The notes: generated by a model not told the origin, from the letters alone. 29,046 bases of DNA from an uncultured Eubacteriales bacterium (GCA_902465435.1 CABQNH010000022.1:1-29046), one strand, 5' to 3'. Positions 1 to 8,525 are shown, counted from the first letter of the stretch. Numbers and translations are program-made.

Positions 1-3000
1 AGCGCGTGCAGACCATGTAGGCCAGCCCCTCTTCGGTGCAGGTCGGCGCGAGATAATTCTCACCCGAGGTCGCTTCCTGCCAGTCGTGGCCGAGAGCGGC
101 GATTGGCTGCGTGTAGCTGTCGCCGCAAGTACAGGTGAAGGTTGTGACGCCTGCAGTTGTACAGGTCGGCTCGGTGGTAACGGTGGAGGTGTAGCTGTGA
201 ACATGGAACTCACTGGAAAGAACGGTGGTATAGTACGTTGTACCGGAGGTGCCGTCCTTCATGAAGAGGGTGATCGCTTTTTGCTTTGTATAGGTACCGG
301 AGGAGAAATAGCGGAAACGATCCTGGCCGGATGTGGTGTTGAAGCGCAGATAAGCGCCGCTTGCAGCCGCGATGCTTACGGTGCCGTCATCTTCCAAGGT
401 GATCGTGTTGACGTAAGCGGTCGTTGCGCTGGTGTTCATGCCGTTCGAATTGGAGCTTCGGCCAATGTACCGGCCGCTGGCGCTCTGAATCGAGTAGCCG
501 TCCTCCAAAGCGGCAATTGTAAATTTGTAAGCGTCTGCCGCAGAGGCAGCAATGGTGTTGTTCGTAATGGTGACGGACTGATAATTGTTGACCGCATCCA
601 GAGTGGTGAGGCTGCCGTCAAAGAGGAAGCTCTCGTCCTCGTAGACAATGACGTAGTCGCCAGACCAGTCGGTCGGCGCCGTCGTGACCTTGACATAGTC
701 GCCGGAGCCGGTATTGCCGCCGACGGAGTAGGTGTACAGCGCGATCAGGGTCACATCGGAGCTGGGTGTATAGGCGCTGCCGGCCTTTAGAATGGTGGGC
801 GCGGTGGTCTGGTTGTCTACAGCGGCGGTGACCCAGCCCGCGAAGACGTAGCTGTGCGCATTTGCCGTCGGAGTGCCGTTTGCTGCGGGCAGGCTAATGC
901 TGCCGGTGCTTGCGCAGGTCATGTCGGCGATTGCGTCAACACCGGCCGGAACGCGGAACGAGACGGTGTAGCTGATGCCGATGGCGTCGACATAATTGTC
1001 CTGATAGCTGTCGCCGCAGCGAGAGCAGACGTGGTTGTCATAGCCCTTTTCCGTCGCGGTCGGGGCAACGGTGGTTACAACGTAGGCATGGCCAAGCGCG
1101 TCGGTGATATCGGTCATATCCGTTGCGCCGCACAGGGTGCACTCCAGCGCGGTGTAGCCTTCCTCGGTGCAGGTCGGCTCGACAACCTCCGTGACCTTCC
1201 AGCTGTGCGTGCAGGCGGACGGAGCGGTTGTGTAGTAGGTCGTGCCGGAAGCGCCGTTCTTCGCATAGAGGGCGATGGCCTTCTGCGACGCGTAGCTGCC
1301 GGACTTATAGTAACGGAAGCGGTTCTGATTGGAAGCCGCGTTGAAGCGCAGATAAGCGCCGCCGCTGCTGAGGATCGTCGCATTGCCGTCGCTGTCCAGG
1401 CTCAGCGTGTTGGTATAAGCCGTCGAGGTGCTGCTTAAAAGCGTGTTCGCATTCGACGTCGTGCCGATGTAGTAGCCGCTTGCGCTCTTCAGCGTATAGC
1501 CGTCATCGGCCTTCTCCACCGTAAACCGATAGGCGTCCGCTTCAGATGCCGGAATGGTATTGTTTGTAATCGTGACGGACTGATAGTTGCTTGCCGCGTC
1601 CAGCTTTGTCAGGCTGCCGTCGAAGATATAGCTGCCTGCCTCATAGACGATCACATAGTCGCCGGACCAGTCGCTCGGCGCCGTCGTGACCTTGACATAG
1701 TCGCCGGAGCCGGTCGAGCCGGATTCTGTGCGGCTGTAGACGGCGTAGAGCGTGACGTCGCCGGAGGGAGCGAAGGACTGCCCGGCGGAATACAGCACCG
1801 GCGCGGTCGTTGTTTCGCTCGTAATGGGGGCGGTCGTCCAGCCGGCAAACGTGTAGCCGCTCTTTGTACCGGCAGAGGGGAGTGTAACCGTAGAGCCGGT
1901 CAGGGACGGAACGGCGGACACGCCGTCGGGAACCGAGAAGGTGACCGTGTAGGCGGTTTCGGAGCCGCTGCCGTTCTTGGTGTATGCCTTGATGCGGAAG
2001 TTGCCGCTGGAGCTGTTATTCGTCCAGGACGCACTGCTGCTGGATTTATAGAATGAGGTATTGCTGTGGGTCCCATGCGTCCAGGAGACATAGCCGGAGG
2101 AGGAGCCGCTGGCATCCATCGGCATAGACATGGTGGAAGAGGCGGTCAGGGTGAATACGATGGAATAACGCTGATCCTTGGTCAGGTTGACCGGCGTGTT
2201 CAGCCTGATCGTGTGGTAGCCGTTGTATGTAATGCTGCCGGTCTGGCTTGCAGCCAGCGTACCCGAGGTGGGATTTGTGGTGGAGCAGTCGGTGTAGATG
2301 CTCAGCGTGTAGCTGAGGCCTTCGTCCCAGTTGCAGAGCGCAACGGCGGAAAGCGTCTCCGCGCCGTTTGCGACGAATTCCGCTGCAATGCTGCCGCCGG
2401 AGTAGATGCTTTGATAGTTGCTGAAGTTATTTGTGCCGTCGTACTGATAGATGTTGTCGTAGTTACCGGCCGGTTCGACTGCGTAGAAATAGCAGATGTC
2501 GTTGAGCGAGGCGGAATCCTCATAGGAAATGTAGTAGTATCCGCTGTCGCCGTTAGAGGTGCCCCAACTGTTCTTAATGATCCAGGCACCGTTTGAGGTC
2601 GGCCGGGAGGCGGAGTTGAAATTCGTGCGGGAATAGTTATCGTCCCAGCCGACGACGGTAACGTCGTGATTGGAATAGTTGAAGCTGTTGGAGCCGTAGC
2701 TTGCAGACTGGATGTAGCAGTAAGCGCCGGTATTGTCGTTGGAATAGCTGTCCTCGTGACAATAGCCGAAGGTGCCCGCGCCGTACTCCATAATGGCGGA
2801 CTTCACGGCGTCCATATTGGAGGTCGGGATCCAAACAACGTCCTGCACATGCGCAACGTCGTAGTTATAGGCATAGGTGGAGGAAAGGCCGGAGCTGCTG
2901 GCCCTGGAGTAAGCCAGTGCGGAGGTCGTTTCGCTGGCAAGACCTTCCCAACGCATCAGGGTGTAGGTTGCCATCTCACCAAAGCCGCCCAGATTCAGGT

Positions 3001-3487
3001 AAGCGGAGTAGGGCTTGCTGCGGTCGCCCTCGAGCATGCCGAGCTTGTCATAGGCGTAGGTATAGTTGAACCATGCCAGATGGTACTCGGAAAGATTCAT
3101 CGAGGTGGTCGCAGCGGCGCCGGTTGCACCGTTTACGATCCCGTGCTTAATCATATAGGCCTCGCAGGAGGCGACTGCGCCATGCGCCCAGCAGGTGCCG
3201 TAGCTGCCCTGATTACGAATCGGGGTAATATAGCCCTGCGTCGTGCTGTTGTAGGAGGTCGGAAGCGCCGTCCTCCGATTGGGGTCGTTTCCGGTCACTG
3301 CCGCGCTGTCGGATAGGGTAGTCGACCCTGCGTGCTGGACGTGGATTCGTCCCTTTGCCTGCCCGTTGCTGTCTAAGGAATCCGTGACGGAGTCGGCTTC
3401 CGCAGCGAGCGCAGCGCTCGGCAGCAGACCGACGACCATGACAAGAACCAGAAGCAGAGACAGAACTCGTTTCCATGTTTTGCTCAT
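1..3487 (-). CDS. Secreted papain-like (C1) cysteine protease with lectin-like domain and tandem surface repeats, partial (C-terminus beyond window)
   Basis: The reading frame is open for 1162 codons to the left edge, so the C-terminus is missing. The ATG at 3487 follows AGGAGA by 7 nt. Residues 1-29 form a signal peptide (KR, a hydrophobic run, then ALA|A). The protease domain spans about 75-340: the oxyanion Gln93 and nucleophile Cys99 lie in NQGSYGTCWAHG, the catalytic His274 in SNHDVTVVGW, and Asn306 in IIKNSWGT. Residues ~343-505 resemble the lectin-like domain that follows C1 domains in clostridial surface proteases. Then come an InlB-type beta-grasp repeat (~512-586), a ~160-residue module starting SGDYVKVTTAP (594-752), Cys-x-x-Cys-Gly repeats (~759-835), and a second copy of the whole set (from ~839, module 928-1086). 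The visible part ends inside further CxxC repeats. The protein is probably exported and surface-associated, degrading extracellular protein. The protease call is secure; the names of the later modules are inferred from resemblance. Confidence 0.93.
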   Translation of the reverse strand, partial: MSKTWKRVLSLLLVLVMVVGLLPSAALAAEADSVTDSLDSNGQAKGRIHVQHAGSTTLSDSAAVTGNDPNRRTALPTSYNSTTQGYITPIRNQGSYGTCWAHGAVASCEAYMIKHGIVNGATGAAATTSMNLSEYHLAWFNYTYAYDKLGMLEGDRSKPYSAYLNLGGFGEMATYTLMRWEGLASETTSALAYSRASSSGLSSTYAYNYDVAHVQDVVWIPTSNMDAVKSAIMEYGAGTFGYCHEDSYSNDNTGAYCYIQSASYGSNSFNYSNHDVTVVGWDDNYSRTNFNSASRPTSNGAWIIKNSWGTSNGDSGYYYISYEDSASLNDICYFYAVEPAGNYDNIYQYDGTNNFSNYQSIYSGGSIAAEFVANGAETLSAVALCNWDEGLSYTLSIYTDCSTTNPTSGTLAASQTGSITYNGYHTIRLNTPVNLTKDQRYSIVFTLTASSTMSMPMDASGSSSGYVSWTHGTHSNTSFYKSSSSASWTNNSSSGNFRIKAYTKNGSGSETAYTVTFSVPDGVSAVPSLTGSTVTLPSAGTKSGYTFAGWTTAPITSETTTAPVLYSAGQSFAPSGDVTLYAVYSRTESGSTGSGDYVKVTTAPSDWSGDYVIVYEAGSYIFDGSLTKLDAASNYQSVTITNNTIPASEADAYRFTVEKADDGYTLKSASGYYIGTTSNANTLLSSTSTAYTNTLSLDSDGNATILSSGGAYLRFNAASNQNRFRYYKSGSYASQKAIALYAKNGASGTTYYTTAPSACTHSWKVTEVVEPTCTEEGYTALECTLCGATDMTDITDALGHAYVVTTVAPTATEKGYDNHVCSRCGDSYQDNYVDAIGISYTVSFRVPAGVDAIADMTCASTGSISLPAANGTPTANAHSYVFAGWVTAAVDNQTTAPTILKAGSAYTPSSDVTLIALYTYSVGGNTGSGDYVKVTTAPTDWSGDYVIVYEDESFLFDGSLTTLDAVNNYQSVTITNNTIAASAADAYKFTIAALEDGYSIQSASGRYIGRSSNSNGMNTSATTAYVNTITLEDDGTVSIAAASGAYLRFNTTSGQDRFRYFSSGTYTKQKAITLFMKDGTSGTTYYTTVLSSEFHVHSYTSTVTTEPTCTTAGVTTFTCTCGDSYTQPIAALGHDWQEATSGENYLAPTCTEEGLAYMVCTR
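230..706 (-). repeat. Protein-level direct repeat, copy 2 (SGDYVKVTTAP module)
   Basis: This encodes residues 928-1086 and aligns without gaps at its start to copy 1 (SGDYVKVTTAPxDWSGDYVIVYE in both). Conserved blocks include FDGSLT-LDA, NYQSVTITNNTI, AYLRFN and FRY. The copies differ at scattered positions, so this is a diverged duplication and not an assembly artefact. Confidence 0.85.
1232..1708 (-). repeat. Protein-level direct repeat, copy 1 (SGDYVKVTTAP module)
   Basis: This encodes residues 594-752 of the large protease. The same module recurs 1002 bp (334 codons) later, with near-identical stretches at DNA level around the SGDYVKVTTAP and YQSVTITNNTI segments. Each copy is preceded by an InlB-like repeat and followed by CxxC repeats, so the duplicated unit is about 334 residues long. 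Confidence 0.85.
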
Positions 3488-3701
3488 TTGTGCATCTCCT
3501 TTTCATCTTAGATTCCCATAGGTGCGGGGTAAGGACAGAGACATTTCAAACATAAGGGGACAAAGAGGAGAAAATCGCCTTCCTCCTGATCCAAGCAATG
3601 TCCGCCCCAGCAGAAGGCCGGTGCCTTCCCGAAGCCATGGGATTCCTGTCACATTGCCGCGCAATCATGCTCTCTCAAAATGAAATGGCGGCATTTGAAT
3701 A

Positions 3702-3730
3702 ATCATACACCTTTGGAAAAGAAATGTCTA
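3702..3730 (-). promoter_or_regulatory. Predicted sigma-A promoter of the C1 protease gene
   Basis: On the minus strand, -35 TAGACA (3730-3725) and -10 TATGAT (3707-3702) are separated by exactly 17 nt. The predicted start lies near 3695, giving a leader of about 205 nt before the ATG at 3487. The leader holds a short perfect hairpin (GAAGGC-ACCG-GCCTTC) and otherwise no motif I recognise. Confidence 0.6.
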
Positions 3731-3796
3731 CACTTTAATTATGAAAATCGTAAAATTTTTCGAGTAAAGGAAAGTCGAGGCCTGCAGAAAGAAACG

Positions 3797-3843
3797 GAGG
3801 ACTGCCCCGCATGATTGCTGAAAATCATTTCGAGACAGTCCTC
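3797..3843 (-). terminator. Predicted terminator of the kinase-like gene
   Basis: An 8-bp stem (GAGGACTG/CAGTCCTC) with an inner 6-bp stem (ATGATT/AATCAT) starts 9 nt after the kinase stop codon. On the minus strand it is followed by a T-rich tail (CGTTTCTTTC). Confidence 0.6.
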
Positions 3844-3851
3844 TTGACGTC

Positions 3852-6791
3852 TTATTCGATGGTGAATGAGTGCGACTTTAGAAGTGCGTTGTTCAGGTAA
3901 ATTTCAACCGTATACTCTCCGGCCTCCTGCGGTGTCCGCGTTAACGTGCCGCAGTAACGGTTCCGATACCACATGCCGTTCCATGTGCTTGTGGCGGTGT
4001 AATAATCGATTGCCTTGCCGTCGCTGTTGCGCACGACGCACAGGATGTAGATGCTGTCGTCGCTCTTCTGGACGCTGACCTCGTCGCCGATCTGCGCGAC
4101 GAAGCTGACGCTTTCCTCCGGCGTGAAGCTGCTGCGGCGTTCAGAAAGGTCAATGTAAGTCCAGTTGGCCTTTGTCGGCTCCAGGAAGAAGGCCATATAA
4201 ACGTTCCCGGGCTTGACGCGGTAGCTGTTGAACTTTTCGGCTGCGGCTGTTGTAACATTGACGGTGTTATCGCCGATGATCGTGGAATTGTCCGTGGAGG
4301 ACAGTGTAATGAAGTAGTCGGCGTCCGGTACGGCGTGGGCGATTGTGTAGCTGTTTTCACTGACGCTGTCCGCCTGCTGGAGATAGGCCTCTTCGCCGAT
4401 GCCGTAGGTAATCAGCCAGCCGCCGTCCGGCATGCCGTTTTGCGACGTCCACGTTACGGTAATGCTTCCGTCGGAATTGGCGGTTGCCTTCAGATCGGAG
4501 AGAATCAGCGGATTCGCTTCCAGTGTGGTAACGTAAGGCTCACGCATTCCGGTTGCATTGAGCGTGATCGTGTAGGCATGATCCGGCGTGATATCCGTGA
4601 AGGTCGCAGTGGTTTCCGTAACCTCGACGGTCTGAGAATAGCCGTTGTCATCCGAGCAGGTTACGCTCCAGCTGTCCGGCAGATAGGAGTCGGCAGCAGT
4701 CGTCCACTCAACGCGCAGGCTTCCTTCCGTGATCTCGGCCAGCGTCATATTCTCCGCTATGACGAAGGGAAGGGTATAGTAGCTTGCGCTGGTTTCGCCA
4801 GTCAGGAAGATGCCTGCGGTATTGTTGAGCTGGAAGGTGTAGTTCTCGTTGAGATTCAGCCCGGTCAGCTCGTATTCCGTTCCCGTGAATTCGGTGGTGG
4901 CGGCAGTGCCGCCCTCAGAGGAATAGGTTACGGACCATTTTTCCGGCGCGGTCCCGTCATAGCTGAGCTTCAGAAGCGCGGCGCCGCTGACAGAGCCGTC
5001 CGTGACGGTGAAGCCGGTAATCTCCGTCGGCACACAGGTTGTGACGCTGATTTTTGTAGCGCCTGTGATCTTATGGAATTTCTTCGCGGAAAGAACGATG
5101 GTGTAGTCCGTGCCCGGTGTCAGGCCGGTGAAGGTCACGCGGCCGTCCTTGTAATCGCCAAGGAAGCTGTTGCGGTAGGTGTCCATACAGGTTACGTCCA
5201 TCGCCGGATTGCGGATGCTGCTGTCGATCTGAACGGTCAGCGTATCCGTGCCGAGATCCGTGACCTCTAACTTGCTGATATGGATGCAGTACCATTTTGT
5301 GTAAAGGAAGTAGGCACCGATCACGAGAAGCACGACGGCGAGCGCAATGCAGCCGATGGTGAGAATACGTTTTTTTCTCCCGGAGGATGCTTCCTTCCTC
5401 GCTTCTTCCTCTTCGGTCTGCTCCGTGGTGCTTTCGGTGGCTGCATCAGCAGCTGCATCCGAGTTTTCTGCATCCGTTTCGCTACCGATGAGATTGCCGA
5501 CGTCCTGCAAAAGCGCGCCGAGGGAATCCTCATCCGGCTCAGTCTGCGGCTCTGCATGTTCAGCGGAGTTGTCTTCCTTTGCGTCCTCGTGATCTGCCGC
5601 TGCAGGCTGTGTCTCGTCCTGCACGTTTGGCGCTGCGGCATCCGGTGTCGGCGCGGCAGCTTCTGCCTCCAAAGCATCGGAGGAAGCTTCGGCATCCTGC
5701 TGCGGGGCTTCCGGAATGGCGTTGACGGCATCCAAATCCGGGGTAAAGCTTTCAATAAAGGCGGCGTCAAGCCGGGAAACATCCGTTGCGCTTAGGGGCG
5801 TCGCCGTCTCTTCCTCCTCCAGATCTGTCACAAGCTCCGTCTTTTCGTCCGTGACGATAGGCGGCACAATCAGACTGTCGGAAATGCTGTTGCGCTGCAT
5901 ATATTGGATCAGCGCCTGCTGCAGCTCCTCCGGTGTCTGGTAGCGATTCTCCGGGTGGAAGGCGCAGGCCTTGTTGATGATCTCCGCCAGCTCATAGTCG
6001 GCATAGAGGGGAGCGGGCAGCTCCCGCCCGCTCAGGCGGAGCTGATCGGCGGCCTTTTCGGGCGTCTCTTCGTCTTCGAACGGTGCATGGTTGCCGTTAT
6101 AAATGCGGTAAAGGATCAGACCGAGCGAGTAAAGGTCGGCCGTCAGATTCAAGCTGGCAGAAATGCCGCAAAGCTCCGGCGCAGTATAGCAGCCGATATA
6201 ATTTTCCGGTACGGAGGCATATTGCAGATCCTCCGTCGCCGCCAGGCCAAGGTCACCGAGCTGGAAGCGGTGCTGCTCGTCCACATAGATGTTTTCCGGC
6301 TTTAGGTTCTGGAAGAGGTATCCGCCCTGACGGCAGGCAATCAGCGCATTGCAGATGTCAATGCCGAGATTGATGGCGTGCAGATTGGTCATGGCGTTTG
6401 ACGCCGTATAGGCTGCCAGCGTTTCGCGGAAGCGGGAAAGAATGAAAACGTCATAGCCGACCTGCGCTTCCTTCGGCTCGATCTGGTAGCCCAGAATGTT
6501 TGCGATATTCGGCGAATCCGAAAGCCGAATCAGGGTGTCGAGTTCGCTGCGGTAGTCCTCTGCGATCCGACCGTAGTATTCCTGCGCGCCGGCCTCGTTT
6601 GCGACGGCGCCTGCCAGAATCAAAGCGCGAATGCTGCTTTCCGATTCCGGAAGGGAAATGTGCTTCAGAAAATACTTTGTGTTGCTGCCGTCCTTTTTCA
6701 GTATGTAGCAGGCGGTACTTCCGTGAGGCGTGAGTGAATCGACAACGGTCATATGATCAAGCAGAGGGGAGACGAGCTTGATTTCACGCAT
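3852..6791 (-). CDS. Membrane-anchored Ser/Thr protein-kinase-like protein with fibronectin-III-like ectodomains
   Basis: 979 residues. The N-terminal kinase fold spans ~15-300: Lys43 (YFLKH) as ATP-anchoring lysine, Glu83 as candidate C-helix Glu, the catalytic loop FQNLKPENIY (160-169), the metal-binding loop DLG (180-182), APE (204-206), Asp219 and Arg283. The HRD triad therefore reads Phe160-Gln161-Asn162, so the catalytic Asp is Asn. An acidic Ala/Glu/Asp-rich linker (~310-470) leads to a single TM helix (~474-497), placing the kinase in the cytoplasm. Outside are four consecutive fibronectin-III-like domains (~505-850), with recurring NYTFQL, AYTITL and DYFITL strands, and a C-terminal ~125-residue domain I do not recognise. 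There are no PASTA repeats, so this is not PrkC/StkP. ATG at 6791 follows AAGGAGG. The fold is clear; catalytic activity is uncertain. Confidence 0.88.
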   Translation of the reverse strand: MREIKLVSPLLDHMTVVDSLTPHGSTACYILKKDGSNTKYFLKHISLPESESSIRALILAGAVANEAGAQEYYGRIAEDYRSELDTLIRLSDSPNIANILGYQIEPKEAQVGYDVFILSRFRETLAAYTASNAMTNLHAINLGIDICNALIACRQGGYLFQNLKPENIYVDEQHRFQLGDLGLAATEDLQYASVPENYIGCYTAPELCGISASLNLTADLYSLGLILYRIYNGNHAPFEDEETPEKAADQLRLSGRELPAPLYADYELAEIINKACAFHPENRYQTPEELQQALIQYMQRNSISDSLIVPPIVTDEKTELVTDLEEEETATPLSATDVSRLDAAFIESFTPDLDAVNAIPEAPQQDAEASSDALEAEAAAPTPDAAAPNVQDETQPAAADHEDAKEDNSAEHAEPQTEPDEDSLGALLQDVGNLIGSETDAENSDAAADAATESTTEQTEEEEARKEASSGRKKRILTIGCIALAVVLLVIGAYFLYTKWYCIHISKLEVTDLGTDTLTVQIDSSIRNPAMDVTCMDTYRNSFLGDYKDGRVTFTGLTPGTDYTIVLSAKKFHKITGATKISVTTCVPTEITGFTVTDGSVSGAALLKLSYDGTAPEKWSVTYSSEGGTAATTEFTGTEYELTGLNLNENYTFQLNNTAGIFLTGETSASYYTLPFVIAENMTLAEITEGSLRVEWTTAADSYLPDSWSVTCSDDNGYSQTVEVTETTATFTDITPDHAYTITLNATGMREPYVTTLEANPLILSDLKATANSDGSITVTWTSQNGMPDGGWLITYGIGEEAYLQQADSVSENSYTIAHAVPDADYFITLSSTDNSTIIGDNTVNVTTAAAEKFNSYRVKPGNVYMAFFLEPTKANWTYIDLSERRSSFTPEESVSFVAQIGDEVSVQKSDDSIYILCVVRNSDGKAIDYYTATSTWNGMWYRNRYCGTLTRTPQEAGEYTVEIYLNNALLKSHSFTIE

Positions 6792-6823
6792 TCCATTTGC
6801 CTCCTTCTTATTGTTCAGCTTAT

Positions 6824-6852
6824 ATAGTATGACATTTTCAGAAAAATTGCAA
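6824..6852 (-). promoter_or_regulatory. Predicted promoter of the kinase-like gene
   Basis: Minus strand: -35 TTGCAA (6852-6847), 17-nt spacer, -10 TACTAT (6829-6824). The start codon is about 33 nt past the -10 box. It lies back to back with the promoter of the BIG2 gene. Confidence 0.6.
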
Positions 6853-6859
6853 TAATATA

Positions 6860-6888
6860 TTGTAAATTTGATTTAAAAATGATATGAT
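6860..6888 (+). promoter_or_regulatory. Predicted promoter of the BIG2/zinc-ribbon gene
   Basis: -35 TTGTAA (6860-6865), 17-nt spacer, -10 TATGAT (6883-6888). Its -35 box is only 7 bp from that of the divergent kinase promoter, so one regulator or local DNA state could act on both. Confidence 0.6.
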
Positions 6889-6985
6889 ATTTCCATTGAT
6901 GCCGCCTGTATTTGCGGCGTCGGCAGGGTTCGGCAAGGGGCGGCGTTGTTTTTCGCGCCGCGAAGAAATAGAAACGGAGGCTAAC

Positions 6986-8215
6986 ATGGGCAACAAAAAA
7001 ATCTGCAATTATTGCGGGACTGTCTATTCCGACCAACTCAATCGATGCCCCTTGTGCGGCAGTGCGGAGACACAGGAGCAGGAAAGCCAGTCGTCCGGCC
7101 GGGAGCGCACCGTTTCCGGGGCGCGCAGACCCCAGGAGAGAAGGCAAAGGGGCGCTTACCTTGCAAAGAAGCCGCAGCGGGCAAAGCGCTCGCCTGAGCA
7201 GGAGGATAACGGCGTGCCGAGCCGCTTTTTGACGGCGGCATCGATCATTCTCGGCATTGCGATTCTTTGTATGACCTGGCACATCCTTTATAAATGCAAC
7301 GCCATCGGCTGGAGCCCGCTCGGCTTCCTGTCTGAGAGCAATAAGGCGGGAGCAAGCTATGACGAGAGCGATGAGTCCTGCTGGTATATCAACATCGGAA
7401 TGTATGAGGTCGTTCTGCAGTCGCCCGGAGAAACGGTCACACTGGATGTGGACGTGCGGCCGGAGAACTGCAAGGATCCGATCCTGTTTGAATCGGATAA
7501 CCCGGCGGCTGCGACCGTCAGCGACAAGGGCGTGATTACGGCGGTGAGCGAAGGCGTTGCGAATATCAAGGTTCGCTGCGGCGAGAAGGCCGTAAGCTGT
7601 GAGGTCACCTGCAAGTTTGACCAGACGCCCACCGAAAGCACGCCGACGTCCAGCGATATTGACGCTACCACCGAGCCTGCAACGGAGCCGGAAAACGGCG
7701 GCGAGGTGCCGGTGACCTATAAGCCGATCCTTAACTATACGGACATTACCATGAGCAGCGTCGGCGAGACGGTACGGTTTACGGTCAAGAATCTGCCGGA
7801 CGGCGCGAAGGTGACCTGGTCGTCTGACAATGACAAGGTCTGTACCGTGGACGAAAAGGGCGTGGCAACGGCGATCGGTAAGGGCACCACGACGATCCGC
7901 GCAACCGTCGGCGGCAAAACAGCGGTGTGCATTGTGCGCTGCGAGCGCCTGCCTGCCTCCGGCAGCTCGGAGGGAAGCTATAAGCTGAGCCATTCTGACG
8001 TTACCCTGATCCGCGAGGGTGAGACGTTCCGTCTGCGTCTGCTGGATGCCTCCGGCAACGCGGTTTCGGACGTGACGTATACCTGTGACAGTCCGGAGGT
8101 CTGCACGGTGGACGATAAGGGCAATGTCAAGGCAGTTGCAAACGGAACGGCGGAGATTCACGTCTTGAGCGGCGGCGCAACCTATACCTGCATTGTTCGC
8201 GTCAATATAAAATAA
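6986..8215 (+). CDS. Zinc-ribbon, single-pass membrane protein with three BIG2 (Ig-like) domains
   Basis: 409 residues from ATG 6986, which follows ACGGAGG by about 5 nt; an in-frame upstream start at 6884 overlaps the -10 box and is rejected. The N-terminus holds a four-Cys zinc ribbon (Cys7, 10, 21, 24; CNYCG...CPLCG), then a basic Arg/Lys/Gln-rich stretch, a TM helix (~80-103) and three bacterial Ig-like group 2 domains (~138-209, ~250-319, ~335-408). The domains share the pattern V-T-W-S-S-D...G-V-A-T-A-x-G-x-G-T. Domains 2 and 3 each carry two Cys 29 residues apart (286/315 and 373/402), which could form disulfides outside the cell. A Thr/Glu/Pro linker separates domains 1 and 2. Topology is ribbon inside, Ig domains outside, like the divergent kinase-like protein. 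The function is unknown; a link to the kinase is inferred from position and architecture only. Confidence 0.85.
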   Translation: MGNKKICNYCGTVYSDQLNRCPLCGSAETQEQESQSSGRERTVSGARRPQERRQRGAYLAKKPQRAKRSPEQEDNGVPSRFLTAASIILGIAILCMTWHILYKCNAIGWSPLGFLSESNKAGASYDESDESCWYINIGMYEVVLQSPGETVTLDVDVRPENCKDPILFESDNPAAATVSDKGVITAVSEGVANIKVRCGEKAVSCEVTCKFDQTPTESTPTSSDIDATTEPATEPENGGEVPVTYKPILNYTDITMSSVGETVRFTVKNLPDGAKVTWSSDNDKVCTVDEKGVATAIGKGTTTIRATVGGKTAVCIVRCERLPASGSSEGSYKLSHSDVTLIREGETFRLRLLDASGNAVSDVTYTCDSPEVCTVDDKGNVKAVANGTAEIHVLSGGATYTCIVRVNIK

Positions 8216-8229
8216 GGGTTTAAAGTTGG

Positions 8230-8272
8230 AAAACCCGGGGCGGCGCCCTTTAGGATCGCCGTCCCGGGTTTC
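8230..8272 (+). terminator. Strong terminator after the BIG2 gene (probably bidirectional)
   Basis: A 10-bp perfect stem (GAAACCCGGG/CCCGGGTTTC) has an inner GC-rich extension (GCGGCG/CGCCG) and is followed on the plus strand by TTTGCG. The small minus-strand DUF378 gene ends 56 bp away and could share it. Confidence 0.8.
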
Positions 8273-8327
8273 TTTGCGTCCATGTCGATTTGCCTGCGAA
8301 GAAGCGTTCGCCAGCGAGGCCGCCGCT

Positions 8328-8525
8328 TCAGTCGTTGTGCGCACCCTTGCGGAACAGCAGAGAGATGCACCAAAGGCTGGCCAGGCCGACAAGCGTGTAG
8401 ACGATCCGGCTGAAGGTCGCGGTTTGACCACCGAAGAGCCATGCAACCAAGTCAAACTTAAAAATGCCGACAAGACCCCAGTTAATGCCGCCGATGATCG
8501 TAAGGATCAGAGAAATGGTATCCAT
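8328..8525 (-). CDS. DUF378 family small membrane protein
   Basis: 65 residues: MDTISLILTIIGGINWGLVG opens it, and GGINWGLVG is the hallmark of the DUF378 (YuzA-like) family. Two hydrophobic helices (~3-22 and ~39-58) flank a short loop, with a charged tail (RKGAHND). The ATG at 8525 follows GGAGG by 8 nt; longer in-frame starts up to 8630 lack a ribosome site and a membrane-like N-terminus. Length matches the family. The biochemical role of DUF378 is not established. It is transcribed alone, with a weak -10-like TACTAT at 8561-8556 upstream. Confidence 0.85.
   Translation of the reverse strand: MDTISLILTIIGGINWGLVGIFKFDLVAWLFGGQTATFSRIVYTLVGLASLWCISLLFRKGAHND

Noticed and set aside
86..3316. 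Several 170-235-codon plus-strand frames opposite the protease gene
   Set aside because: They are Gly/Val/Ala-rich reverse readings of a repetitive, motif-confirmed protease frame. Similar segments recur only because the protease repeats do.
6815..8473. 552-codon open frame on the minus strand opposite the BIG2 gene
   Set aside because: It is antisense to a clearly real gene, its N-terminal part crosses the DUF378 gene and a terminator, and the translation is Arg/Ala/Leu-rich without any family motif. GC-rich third positions create such shadows.
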